DNA of 64,000 bases from Lepidurus packardi (lineage: Eukaryota; Arthropoda; Branchiopoda; Notostraca; Triopsidae): assembly GCA_023053545.1 (NCBI GenBank), contig JAKZAN010000003.1, positions 777,501-841,500 of the forward strand, written 5' to 3'. The notes under the pieces were generated by a model. It saw only the letters and a program-made list of their open reading frames with translations. It had not been told where the DNA came from and did no database searches. How positions within the stretch are numbered: the first letter of the stretch is position 1; every line of letters starts with the position of its first letter. Of this stretch, positions 46,101 to 57,275 are shown in pieces. A program made the position numbers and the translations under genes.

Positions 46101-46452
46101 TTTGGTTGCCGAACAAAGACAAAGAAGCGGAATTGTAGAAACAATTCCCATCTCCATTGCTGCACAAAGCTAAACATTCGCTCAAACGCTCGGGCAAAGT
46201 ACTGGAAGCAGTTGTGTCAATTTGGTCAATATTAAGACTCTGAGATTGCCATATTGCCATACGCTTCGGGAGAGGGTAAGCATCGAACTCTGTTTTCTTT
46301 GAAAAACACGCCTGCCTAAACTTCTCAAAATGTTCGTTACTAATCAGTATGGGCGCTCTTGAAGAACTATCGTAAGCCGACGCAGGCAAATTTGCTCTAC
46401 GTTCAAGATCGCGTAGACAATTTTTAAAAAACTGCGCCCTTGATTTACTCAT
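43193..46452 (-). pseudogene. OTU protease - C2H2 zinc finger - MULE transposase fusion, copy 2
   Basis: Same 504-codon OTU/zinc-finger start as copy 1 (46,452-44,938), the same TAA, then the same frame from 44,919. This copy reaches into the MULE DDE core: YAHKCICIDSTYQVN (first Asp), a VLTTLLVLSKDRSGYPVAFL strand, LEFMSDMADQFWLAW (second Asp). After a one-base slip in a T4 run (43,425-43,428) come RRICIWHVERAWHKRL and LQAFLTYAEEHHPM to 43,193. The third acidic residue and any SWIM finger would lie beyond the break. The gene has two 71-residue finger modules against three in copy 1. MULE transposases cut and paste DNA with such a DDE core; an N-terminal OTU protease in one is unusual. Shadow frames are ignored. 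Confidence 0.85.
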
Positions 46453-47017
46453 ATTAGTAAAGAGAGAAAGGGTTAATCTGTTAGAAGAAAAAAGTCAAAT
46501 AATCTAATCCAGGGTTAAGAGAAAAAAAATTAATCCGGGTTAAAGAAGAACAGAACTAAATAATCAATCCAAGAAAAAAGTCAAAGGGAAAAAAGGGAAA
46601 CACAGAACAGACTGAAGGAAGAATGGTTCAATGCAACGGCCTTATATAGTGTGCTGCGGCATGCAACCCTCGCAGCGGATCGCTAGCCCCTCCCCTAACA
46701 TGGCTGAACCCGCTTTTATGCGAATTGCCGCGGTTTGCCGCGGTTGCCGCGGTCTAGAAGAAGGGTTGTGATAGCCAATCCATGGCACTAGGTAAAAGCA
46801 GCGTTTGTTTACAATACACGTAACTCCCCCTCAATGCAGAAGCGCACAACGTCTCAACCCGACTTTGCTGGGCTAACGCCATTTCAAAATGGGGTTAACC
46901 CTGACGGTGTCTAACACCACTTTCAACCCAGGTTTGGCTAGTGAAAACACTCAGGTTAGTTAATCCGGGTTAATTTCGCTCGCTAACCCGGGTTAAGATG
47001 GCAGTGGGAACACAGCC
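46453..47017 (-). repeat. 5' flank and terminal repeat of the OTU-MULE element, copy 2
   Basis: Copy of 39,474-40,038 with the TATATAA box at 46,642-46,648, the CCGCGGCAA module at 46,706-46,755, the TAACCCGGGTTA palindromes and the terminal GGGAACACAGCC ending at 47,017. Confidence 0.65.
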
Positions 47018-47834
47018 TAAGTAATACAAAAAAGGTTATTAAGGACATACTTCTAAGAAATACAACATCCTCCCCCCTTTTGTAGTAACACTTACAAAAC
47101 TACTAATGCAATTCAAGGGGATACAAACGGGATATAGGCCTTGTGAGAAATTCATTTTTAGTCTTTAATTGTACCGCCCGCGTCCGCCCATCTCGACCAG
47201 GATACAACTCCAAAACGCTTCCAAGCTTCCATAATTGACGTTTGACGTTATCTTCTTTAATAATGACAACATCTCCGATGCCCACAGATTTTACGGCTGA
47301 AGTTCGAGTCGTTGACCTCCAAAGTTCCGGCAAGTATTCCTTCGTCCATCGGCTCCAAAAGTGATCCACCATACGATCGCGGTAACGCATGCGTTGGATA
47401 ATTCCATGGCAGAGACCGTAGTAGGCCTAGACGATGGTACGAGAGGAGGCAGGCAATTAAGACGTTTTCCGATGAGAAAGTGACTTGGCGTCAATGGCTC
47501 CAGGTCTTCAGGGTCATCGTATAGATGTGTCAAAGGTCGTGAATTGATAGATGCTTCGATTTCACTCAAAATGGTTTCCATTTCTTCATAGGCGAAGCTA
47601 GTCTTGTCTAAGATTTTCTTCAAGGCAGTTTTAACGCTTCTTACCATTCTTTCGTAAAAACCTCCCCACCATGGGGATCGTTCGGCAATGAACTTCCAGT
47701 GAATGAGAAAATTCGAAAGAAAATTCTGAAAGTCAGCCGAGTTAGCAATTTGGCGATGAAGTTGCTGGAGGTCTCGATTGGTGCGCTTTGAATGTGAAGG
47801 CGTTGTCCGAATAAATCGTGTGAGGAAAACCACG
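47018..47834 (-). mobile_element. BEL/Pao element B: integrase C-terminal end and start of 3' LTR, copy 2
   Basis: Duplicate of 40,039-40,855 with the same motifs. This copy is still in place next to the rest of element B, being parted from the upstream integrase (48,451-49,130) only by the solo LTR. Confidence 0.85.
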
Positions 47835-48450
47835 TGTTACGGCTCGAACGACGTTTCTCACACGTAACACTATAGATTCAAAAGTCGGGGTTTTCGAGGG
47901 AATAAAACGATTGTCTATTTTAATGGTATAAAACAAGTCACTGAACAATTAAAGGAAGCAAAGGTGTCTAACGTTGGAAGCAGACGAAGATTCGGTCGCT
48001 ACGTCGTCTAACGTACGGTTAGTGTTAGAGTCGGACGGCAACAACCTGAATCCGGAACAGACAGTCAGTTAAATAGTCAAGAGTCTTTGTCTGTTAGTTT
48101 CATACGAAACATGGCTTTCGCACATGTGTTTGCAGTTAGGTTCTTTAGGTAACAAATCTTCTCAAGGGGTTCCATGCAACGGGTACCCCTTGCCTAACTG
48201 TCAGTCGAAAGAGTCAATTTTCGGCCCAGTTTTACGACATAACAGACCATCGCTGGACCTCTGGTTCCAGCCTCCGTGAGAACGGTCAGCAGCCGCTCCC
48301 ACCTAGGCATACCAGTTCGACGGTCAAGCAATGGCCTGTCATAAACAAAGGGTAGGTCGTTCAGTCAAATAATTAGGTTAACTGAGTCACGGGTCAGACA
48401 GTATATTGTATCAAATGTTAAGTTCGTCCATTCCGGAGTGATCCGGAACA
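47835..48450 (-). repeat. solo LTR of BEL/Pao element C
   Basis: 616 bp from TGTTACGG to CCGGAACA, flanked on both sides by the 5-bp target duplication CCACG (47,830-47,834 and 48,451-48,455). It sits inside the integrase of element B. The perfect duplication and the lack of internal sequence show recombination between the two LTRs of a once complete insertion. Confidence 0.95.
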
Positions 48451-49130
48451 CCACGTCTAGAAATTAATCGACGAAGGGCTAACAAGAAAGAAGAGGTGCT
48501 CAAATCAGGAACCAACTCCAGGTGCAAAGCGCGAGTAACGGCGCAGGAAAAAAGACAGATATAAGATTTAACAGAACCAGAAAGGTTTTTTACAAAAATG
48601 GGACCCGCAAAATCAATACCAGAAGTTTCAAAAGGTGGCGTAGGAGTGATGCGGTCAATAGGCAAAGGACTTGAATCTCAGAACAGGGAAGAGAGTTGAA
48701 CCTGTTGCAAACAGTACATTCACGTAATATAGATTTTACCAATTGTTTACCCCGCGGAATCCAATACTGAGATCGAATCGAGCTTAAAGTGTCGCGAGCT
48801 CCTGCATGACAATTCTTCAAATGATGGTATCGCACTACAACTTAGTGAACGAATGGTTAGTTGGAAGAATGATTGGGGAAGCGTTGAAATCTGCGAAATT
48901 GGCGAGCGTTAATCGACCAGAAACAGTAAGAACTTCGGTTTTGGGGCATAAAACTGGACGCAAAGGTAAAAGAGCAGAATGTTTCGAAATTTGGGATTTG
49001 GCTTTGAGAAACAAGAATTCGTTAGAAAAGGCTTCTTTCTGGACTAACCGTACGCAATGAAGCTCAGCCGCTTTAATTTCTTCAGCCTCGCAAATTACTG
49101 TTACCCGTTTTCTATCACTTCTCGCATCCT
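48451..49130 (-). mobile_element. BEL/Pao element B: integrase N-terminal and core region
   Basis: Minus-strand motifs include the zinc region (YHHLKNCHAGARDTLSSIRS with CTVCNRF), the core FETSGIDFAGPIFV and LHLELVPDLSTSSFLLALRR, and upstream LTVSGRLTLANF and IILPTNHSF. It is continued on the left beyond the solo LTR and on the right beyond the BED-finger gene (52,766 onward). Fossil. Confidence 0.85.
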
Positions 49131-49199
49131 AATTAGATCCTCGGACGAGAAAAAAAGCATAGCATCGTCTTCGACTCTTTTAACTTCGGGTACTGGAAT

Positions 49200-52100
49200 C
49201 GTGCACAAGTAAGTTTTTAAGGGATGGTATCCATGTTGATGTACATGGCATTACCTAATCTCTCCATTTTTCATGTTAATTTGATGCTATGTACAGATGA
49301 CCCCCAAATTATGTTCCTTAACCGGAAAAAAAGAGTCATTCAAGTTTTGAGTTTTCCTGTCTCCATGCAAAAGCCGAAAGCCCAGAATTCGTCCCATTAA
49401 CAACACTGACAACTCTTTTAGTATTTCACATTCCTTGTCTTTAAATGCACACCAATCACCGACTTGAACATAATCTTCTCTTCGTGATGTCCTGCGTCTG
49501 TTATTTTCTCTGCGACTTAATCTGGATATTTGGCTTGCCTGAGTTGCGCGGACAATCCTGTCGCTGCTTAGGCAAACTTGGTCACTTGCCAAATACCAAC
49601 AAAGGCTGCTCTTTCGAACCACTTTGAATCCGTCACCTACGGGAATCTTAATGTATGGCGATCGAATATCAATCTCTGTAATCAGAGGCCCTGCAAGAAA
49701 ACTTCCTCCGAAATCTCGTACTGAATTTTACTCAACGAACTCAGCAAGGCTAAATCTATGTCGTCATCATGTTCTATAGTTTCGAGTGAAGTGGAGCTTT
49801 CATCACATGTAAAAGATATTTCTTCAGCTTCCTCGTCCTCAAAGATTCCGTGAGTGGGCTGAGCAGCTTGCGAGGAATATTGCAGCTTTTTATCAAAGTC
49901 TGTCTTCGTTTGAGGGCTCGCAGTATCAAAACAGACTCCTAGGCGTTCTAAATCACCCTCACTGTCTTGCATGGCTTTGCAAGCTGTCGCTTCAATCTCT
50001 GCGTCTGACGGTAAAATTGGGCAGGTAATTTCACTCCTCTGTCCATATTTCTTTTTATGGCGGTCAAACGTTGTTTAGTTTATGGAATCTCTTTCACGTG
50101 TGGAATGAAGGAGCAACGTACAGTCAATTTTTTTGCACCTAGAAGTGATAAAATCTTTGAGCGAGACATTTACTTGACTGCTTCCTGCAGTAGAACAAGC
50201 CCTTGCTGACCTAAAAAACTGCTCGCAAGGCTGTCTGCTCATTAAACGAGGCAAAAAAGATGCGGCCTACCGGAATCGCGAAGCTTGCGAATTATGAGAA
50301 GCTATGGGCATTGATCTCCGCACACAAATAAGCATTCAGTGTAATAAAGTTATCTTGAAGAGAATAGACTTTATCACACTGCATCCATTTTCGCCAAAGT
50401 CTTAGTCCGTCAACTACGTACCACATTCTATAAATTCGCTCAATTGGATCTAAATTGTTGTCCAAGAAGGCACTTGTACAAAAATGAACCAGTTTTAGAT
50501 AGAAACAAGTGGCTTTCGAGGCAGGGTACGTGAGTTTCCAACAAGGAAATTGTTTTGGGGCAACTAAGTCTTTCGACGCCGTTGTAATTCATTTTGTCGC
50601 GCAGATCTAAATCACGGTCACGAATTATGTGGACAATCTTTTCCGACTGCCTCACGAAGCTGTTCGACGTCGGTTGGAGTTGCAGTGTAGTTTACAAAAG
50701 GAAGAATTTTTTCCTTTTTTAGCAGGCACACTCGCAATTTGGCTCCCCGATGCGGACTGTCTTGCAGTGGAATAATACTCGTCAGGGGAACGGCGTAAAA
50801 CCAGTGCCAACCAATTAGGGCGCCACCTTAGAAAAATAAAGTTTAAGACCAGCTGATTTAAATTACAAATAATTTTCTTACAATTGCTTCCAAGTTTATG
50901 CTCTTGCCTCATTAGCTTCATCTCTCGACTATCTCCGTCGGTGGCGTAACTGAGGACTCCGATTCCAGATTGTTTTAGTACGTCTGACACATAGTTCAAT
51001 CGTTTCTTCACGTCTTCGCTTGTAAAGCGATTATTGCTTCCAAAAACGCAAATGCAGACAGGCGGAGCTTCGTTCGATAGTGGCTGTGCCATAACAATAA
51101 AAACGTTTGATGCAACGTCTAATGTTCTGTACATTCTGACCAAATCCGCTAGACTTTTTTCTTCATTGACTCCAGTTATTGGGACTCCGGTTTCCCCAAG
51201 TGGTAAACTGAAGCCTATCACGGTATTTGTCTCTGAGGAGTATTCTCGCTTTCCATTAATACTCGTAGCATCTTCATATAAAGCAACAATGTAAGGAAAT
51301 CCATTGTTGTCCAAGTAGCTCTTCAATTTTTCGACCTGAACATCTCCTTCAAGGAAAGGCCGCACATGTTGACTAACTTTTTTTTCAATTAATCTAGGAC
51401 TAGGCAAACTGCCTTTCATATTGGCAACAAGCGTCTCATATAGTGTCCTTCCTCCAACGATCCATACGTATGAAGCAAACCGATTCAGACTTTCGTCATT
51501 ATATCGAAAGACACGACTATCTTTTCCAGAATTCTTTACGGCTGCATGCAAGAGGCGAACAAGCAAGCTCTCATGATCACTTTCTTTACACAGGAAAAAC
51601 AGTTTTTCTATAGAACCGAAGCATTTGGCAATGGCGGCCGTACGATCATGCTGATCCTTACAAATACGTTGCAAAGCTAAATTTTCTCTTTCCAGTTTCT
51701 TAAGTGAATTAAGCACTTCAAGGTAATCGTCCATCTGAGTCTGACAGAGATAGCTACTTATCACATTTTCTCGTTTGATTCGACGCCTGTAATGCCGACT
51801 ATTCCATTTTTCGGGAGTACTTAGCGTCTGAGTAACTCCCGCTGTTAAAAACCCTGCCCCATTGTAGTACTTCTTTCTTGTGTTTCAATATCCAAATCAA
51901 TGGTGAAAGCAGTGGTATCCATATTATTTGGTGCTGAGACAGGTGACGCTTGAATTTTCGTTGACTTCTTCGGATTGGGTAGGTGCACTAAAGGTCGTGT
52001 CGTGTTTCTTGACTAAGTAATTTCTAACGGTATTGGATTTGGTAGGGTTGCCCTTAACTTCGCCGAGTTTCTTATGGTGCTTTTGCGATAGATGTCTCGA

Positions 52101-52540
52101 AACCGATCCGATGTTCCAGTATCGGCCGTTGCCTACACGCGGGCAACTCAAGTTGGCCTTGCAACGCAGACACTTGATGGCAGCTATTGTCTTGCCTAGT
52201 AGTTGCTCTTAGCTTGGAAACTCGAAGTCTTCCAAAACGAAATGAACTTTGTCTTGGTTTGCCTCAACCCATGCGTTTACCTTTTTTGCAAGTGTGTAAA
52301 TTCGGACAGGCTTCGCAGCCGCAGCAGAAGCTGCTGAGGAAATTGTTTTAGACGCATCTGCTGTTTGCGTAGAAGTTCCTGGACTATGCAGATTCTCGTG
52401 TACAGCTGATTTTTTTTACCGAATCTTTGTAGCGGGGCTTCTTTGATAATGGTTTGAAACCAGCAACCCTTTTCTTAGCATATTCTACAGTATGCTTCAA
52501 TTGTATTAGCTCACCGGGCATGAACTCGAATTCCTCCGGC
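49200..52540 (-). pseudogene. BED-like finger / RNase-H-like transposase-type gene of unrecognised family
   Basis: In transcription order there is first a BED/C2H2-like finger at 51,924-52,190 (CLRCKANLSCPR with SVSRHLSQKHHKK). A large frame (50,883-51,764) follows, with a heptad-like N-terminus, then SLPSPRLIEKKVSQHVRPF, VALYEDATSI, NVFIVMAQPLSNEAPPVCI and YATDGDSREMKLMR. A GT-AG intron of 55 bp at 50,827-50,881 joins SNC to GALIGWHWFYAV and restores LQDSPHRGAKLRVCLL and TATPTDVEQLREAV. Further 3' are VHIIRDRDLDLRDKMNYNG, IERIYRMWYVVDGLRLWRKW and, at 49,682-49,972, an acidic tail. At least two frame changes after 50,640, and others, make it broken. The order of Asp-bearing motifs resembles P/hAT-type transposases, but I cannot assign it. 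It interrupts BEL element B. Confidence 0.55.
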
Positions 52541-52544
52541 ATGG

Positions 52545-52690
52545 TACAAAAGCTACAATATACTACAAGCTACAATAAAGCTACAAAGAACGGTTACAAC
52601 GCTACAAAGTACGGTTACAAAGCTAAAACTAAAGTTACAACGGTTATTGTAGTGGTACAAAGCTACAATCTATGTAATTGTTAAGTTATT
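52545..52690. repeat. short tandem repeats, CTACAAAG / GGTTACAA units
   Basis: About ten imperfect copies of (GG)TTACAA and GCTACAA(A)G stand at the 5' side of the BED-finger gene and just before BEL sequence resumes. They may be subterminal repeats of the inserted element. No matching array was seen at its other end. Confidence 0.5.
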
Positions 52691-52765
52691 CAGTCACAAG
52701 TGAAGTTACACGTGCTACAAAGAGATGAAATTGTAACCGACTTTGCAGGATGTACGAGGATACAG

Positions 52766-55700
52766 TCAAGTTTCGAACCCCTTGGGAGAAGTTCGGGTCT
52801 GAATTTCTTCAACTCGGTTAACGATGAAAGTTTTCCATTGATAAGCTGGTTTCTGGATCCAACCTAAGACGACTTGAGAATGGGTCCAGAAGGTAAATTG
52901 AACATTAAATCCGAAAAGAGGAAGTAATGAAGTCCTAAGATACTGGCTTAGGCGGGCCGACAGTAATGCGCCAAGGAGTTCTAACCGAGGAATCGAAACT
53001 CGCTTCAACGGGGAAACTCTAGTTTTGCTGGTCAGGAGAAGGACTTCAGTAGCCGCAGCATTGGTGTTACGAAAGTACGCAACAGTAGCATAGACTCTCT
53101 CACTGGCATCACTGAAGAGATGGATTTGAACGCTTCCTGACGAGGTGTGGATAAATCGAGGGATCAAATGGTTCTTCAAACAGGAAAGGTCTGATGCCCA
53201 AATACGTAGCTCCTCGCCAAGCTCTATCGGAAGCGGACTGTCCCAAGCAAGTCCTCGAAGCCATAATCTTTGAAGAACGGATTTTGCAAGAAACACTACA
53301 GGACTGATCAGGCCAAGAGGGTCGTACAATCGAGATACAATTTTTAAAGAAGCACGTTTAGAATAAGGCAAGCAAAGGGCTGATAGATAATCAAGTAACG
53401 AGGAAGCTTCAAAATAGAAGCCATGGTTCTGGAGGTTCCAGTGTAGACCAAGGACCTTTCATGATGTCGCTGGGGTCAAATCCTTGACGACGGTTGGGAG
53501 TTCTGACGCAGTTTATCCGGAAGCCAGGTTGTTCTGTATCATGGGGTGAGGACTTGCAAGTTTTCGCAAATTCATACCCGCTTCTTGACAGATCTTCCGA
53601 GCTTCACAGGCAGTTTGTAGAGCTGTTTCTTCAGTATCGCCTCCCAGGAAAGCGTCATCAACGAACGTGTTCATCCGAAGTAAGGAGACATTGATAGGAT
53701 ACTGAGACTCCATGTGCGTGAAGTGATGCTGCAGTGTAACTGTCGCGACGCGGTTGTCGATAAGACCAAGGTAAGGATGGTTGGACTTACCGATAGCTTG
53801 TATTGAAATCGTGAGCCAACACCACTTAACAAACAAAACACAATTGGATCGGAGCGAACCAAAGTTACTCCTGTGGTCACATACAACGAGTGTAACCAAC
53901 GGTTACTGGGGATGGTGGAATACAAGACGCGAGAGTTTGCCCGAATCCCCTTTTTATACCTTCCACACATTGGGGAAAACAACATAGGAAGAACATACTT
54001 GTACACGTGTACAAGTACCAAAAAGAGGATAACGGAAGGAATTCTACAAAATCCAACAGTAACGGCTAGAAGAGCGGGGCAACACGTTAATCGAAATGGA
54101 ACACGTTTCCATCGGTAATGAAGAAGCTCCTTAGAGGACGAAGGTATAGCAGGCCACAGGAACCGGAGTACATCGCGATGAACTTGGTGTACTTTGAGCT
54201 GAGGAAACGCTTCCTGGACATCGCCAACTACAGGATACTTAACGAAACGAAATCGAAGCAGGATAGAAAGAAGCTCAGGAGTTAGATTGGGGCCTTGAAG
54301 CAAACAATCGTTTAGAGAGGGTTGCCCGGCATCTTAGCTGAACCATCAAAAACTATGCGAACTTTTGTAGTGGCTTTGTCCGTGCGTATAACAGGATGAT
54401 GAGGTAAATAGTGTACCAGAGAGGACGGAACATCATCCTGGGGGTTAACCGGTTCAATATACCCCTTCTTGAGGTAATCCTTAAGAATACCATCGTACTG
54501 TAACCGCAAATCAGGGTTAGTAGTGAGACGTGATAATGTACCGTTCAGGCGTTTCTTTGCTAGCTCGAGGTTTGAAGGTAGTGTAAGACTTGCTTCATCA
54601 GGATTGATACCCATGACCTCAAGTTCCACAAACTAGGAATTTGTTGATAGTAGATTTGTTCGCTATGGACAAACAAGCTGAAGGAAGCGTCAGGGTTCAA
54701 CGTCGGGACGCTAGGAACGGACCATGTAGTAACCAACCAATTTTACTGCTTACTGCTACGGGTCCGTTGGGGATTCTCTTAATTTGGTACGTAATAATGC
54801 TCCAATAATGGTCAGCCCCAATGAGTAAGTCGAATGGCTTTACAACCGCCGAGTCTAAGGTGTCTGCCAAAGGAAAGCAATTCTTGGGTATGGCTGATGC
54901 CCAGCTTCCAACTGGTACGGCAGGTAGGGACGCACAGATGTATGGATCTTCAGTGGCCTTAAGACTTATAAAATCATGAGTAGGATGTAAACCGGACATT
55001 TGGAACGAAACTTGCCGACGAGTTTGTTCGGAGGATTTCCGGGAGCCGGACGTGTTGAGCTGGAACTTGGCTTTAGAAAGAACTAGAAACCCAAGATGAC
55101 GAGAAAGCGATTCAGTGATGTACGTGCGCTGACTCCCCCCATCCAATATGCAGCGAACAGTCTCCTTACGATATGGACCTCGCACAATGATAGTGGCGGT
55201 CTGCAGAATAATATCGCTTGAGGTGGTAACGTTGGAGAATGCAGACCTTTCTTTGCGGGGTGGAGACTTCCTCAGGGTTTGAGCTGGTGACTTCGTCTTG
55301 CGGATCTGTGTGGCGATTGCAAATAGCAGTATGATGAGACCCCTTACAAGAGTGGCACTGATGGTGAGCAATGGGCATTTAGCGCTCATATTACCTTTGC
55401 GTAGGCAGTTAAAACAACGATGGTACCTTTTCAAAGACGCACGTCTATCGTCTAAGGACAGGGAACAATAGATTGCTGAATAAGACGTTGCCTGGCAAAA
55501 GGGACATTTACGCTCGGATGAAGAGCTTGGGGAGTCGGTTGTAGATAAGGCGCTTGACGAAGGTGTTTTGGGGGTATTGTTGGGTTTACGTTGTTCTTCC
55601 GGCTTTTTTTTTCACGCCATAGATGAAGGACTTCCTGACATTCTAACTCGATTTTTAAAAACTCCAGAAGAGTCGACAATTCTAAAGGGCCCTGATTCTT

Positions 55701-56099
55701 TCGTCTGTACTCTAACACTAAATTTTCTGGTAATTTAGACAGAATAGCAGTTGGTAGATAGGTGTTATATTGGCTAGGCGCCATATGCAAGGCATACAAA
55801 GAATGAAGGTGGCCCTGACAAGTATCATACAACTTGCGTAGTTCTGAAACATCTTTAAAAGCACGAATTGAAGGAAGTTCCAGTAGCCCTTTCATGTGTG
55901 CGGCAATGATAACATCAGTTCGTCCATAGCGGCTGTTCAAAAGGTCAATGGCATGCGTGTAATTCTGCTCCGTAAGAGCCAAAGATTTCAGAATAGGAAA
56001 TGCATCACCTTTCAAAAAGGATCTTAGATACGAGAACTTCTCAACGTTACACAAGCTAGGATTGTCATCAGGGACGGATTTACACCCTTGTGCGCACAA
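52766..56099 (-). mobile_element. BEL/Pao element B: gag, protease, reverse transcriptase and RNase H
   Basis: From high to low coordinate come gag (55,452-56,099; RSFLKGDAFPILKSLALTEQ, LLELPSIRAFKDVSELRKLY), knuckle remnants and then the protease region (54,697-55,434; ILDGGSQRTYI, DLLIGADHYW). The RT (53,513-54,629; IVFDGSAKMPGNP, MNTFVDDAFLGG) and RNase H (52,766-53,371; YDPLGLISPVVFLAK, IHLFSDASERVYATVAYF, PRLELLGALLSARL) follow. It is present in several frames with multiple breaks, so it is a fossil. It continues at 48,451-49,130 after the inserted BED-finger gene. The 5' LTR was not identified upstream of gag. Confidence 0.9.
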
Positions 56100-56330
56100 C
56101 GCCAGCGCTTAACTTTGCGCCTCCCCCCCCAAAAAAAAGAAAGGTTTATTAATTTTTTCCGTCTAATATATAAGTCTATTTTGAAACATACGTGCGTCTC
56201 ATACGATATCTACACAGTCAGATTCAACAAGATGGAGTCTGAAACAGAACTACGGAAATTTCTTTCTGCGCGCTTTGGCCCACGAAAATTCTTTAATTGT
56301 GTCATTAAAGTCGATGGATTTTGTCAGATC
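56100..56330. other. unannotated stretch
   Basis: Between the gag start of BEL element B and the poly(T) of the next LINE. A C8A8 run (about 56,124-56,139) is present. No gene assigned. Confidence 0.3.
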
Positions 56331-57275
56331 TTTTTTTTTTTTAATTTATTACCAGTTTAGGCCGAAGCCTGTTACTGGGTTCTCAGTAGTACATGTTTCA
56401 TTTGAGCTATCACAGTTCGTTTTGTCAATTATAAATAGGGAGACAGAAGGGAAGGGGGACTAGAGGGTGGTTTGTACCACCGTTTTAAAAGGGAGGGTAA
56501 GGTGCGGGGAGGGAGGGGGTAAAGGGTATGAGTATGTATACATATACTGGGTGATTTATATTTTAGACAATTCTTTCATGTTATTGCCAAAACTGGCGAG
56601 GGCTGGAAAGCATTTGGGGTTGCATAAAAAGTTTTCGGAAGTAAAAGGAATCTTTAATTTGCTGAGCTCTCTTAGTAATTTTGCTCTTTCATGATTAAGT
56701 CTCGTACAATGAAATAGCAGATGTGGAACATCTTGTTTCATCTGAGATCGGCAAATGTAGGTATCGTCATTGATCTTTTTAATTCGCTTTAAATATGAGC
56801 GGCAGGGGGAGTGGTTTGTGCGCAATTGGATTATCGTGGATAATATGCTTTTGGGCAGTTTTGAATCAACGATAGATTTTTTGTCTGGAGTGGCTTTTAG
56901 ATCTTTGGTAGCGTAATGGAACTTGTTCCAGTCTTGACACCAAGTATTAAGTAAAAACTTGGAGATCCAAATGCGCGCTACTTTTAATGAATCAGGAGGA
57001 GATGGCCAAGCGCTAGAGAGGAGGTTTCTTGCTCTTTCAGAATAGGAGGTGTAGCTTATATGCTTTGCGGGTTCAGGTTTCGTAGGCCACACGTTCCAGA
57101 TTTTTGAGGCATAATGGTTGAGAAGAGATTTCTTCAAGGCAAGATCTACTGGTGGGAGTCCCACGTCGACTTCAATTGGTGCAGAGGGTGTTGTTTTGAG
57201 GGCACCGGATATAGTTAATAAACCTTTACGGTAAAGTTGTTGAAGTGGATTCAGTTTAGCTTTCGATATATTGTA
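56331..57275 (-). mobile_element. LINE 3' part: C-terminal ORF2 and 3' UTR (left of the Tigger insertion)
   Basis: The plus strand starts with a long T run (56,331-56,342), a poly(A) tail in minus sense, followed by the hairpin AGGC-CGAA-GCCT (56,359-56,370). The ORF2 tail (56,556 upwards) reads YNISKAKLNPLQQLYRKGLL, GALKTTPSAPIEVDVGLPPV, STIIQLRTNHSPCRSYLKR and HLLFHCTRLNHERAKLL. The frame is open through about 57,275, where the Tigger element enters. It is the same family as 16,341-17,330. Confidence 0.9.

Larger units (their letters stand above)
44023..48450 (+). repeat. tandem duplication, unit 2
   Basis: Partner of 36,831-41,471. To its left the MULE gene runs on to 43,193, so unit 2 keeps more of the gene. 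To its right element C is reduced to a solo LTR and the original BEL integrase continues. Confidence 0.9.

Noticed and set aside
56088-56463. Small plus-strand frames beside the LINE poly(T)
   Set aside because: Low complexity and no conservation; explained by the LINE tail and the BEL gag edge.
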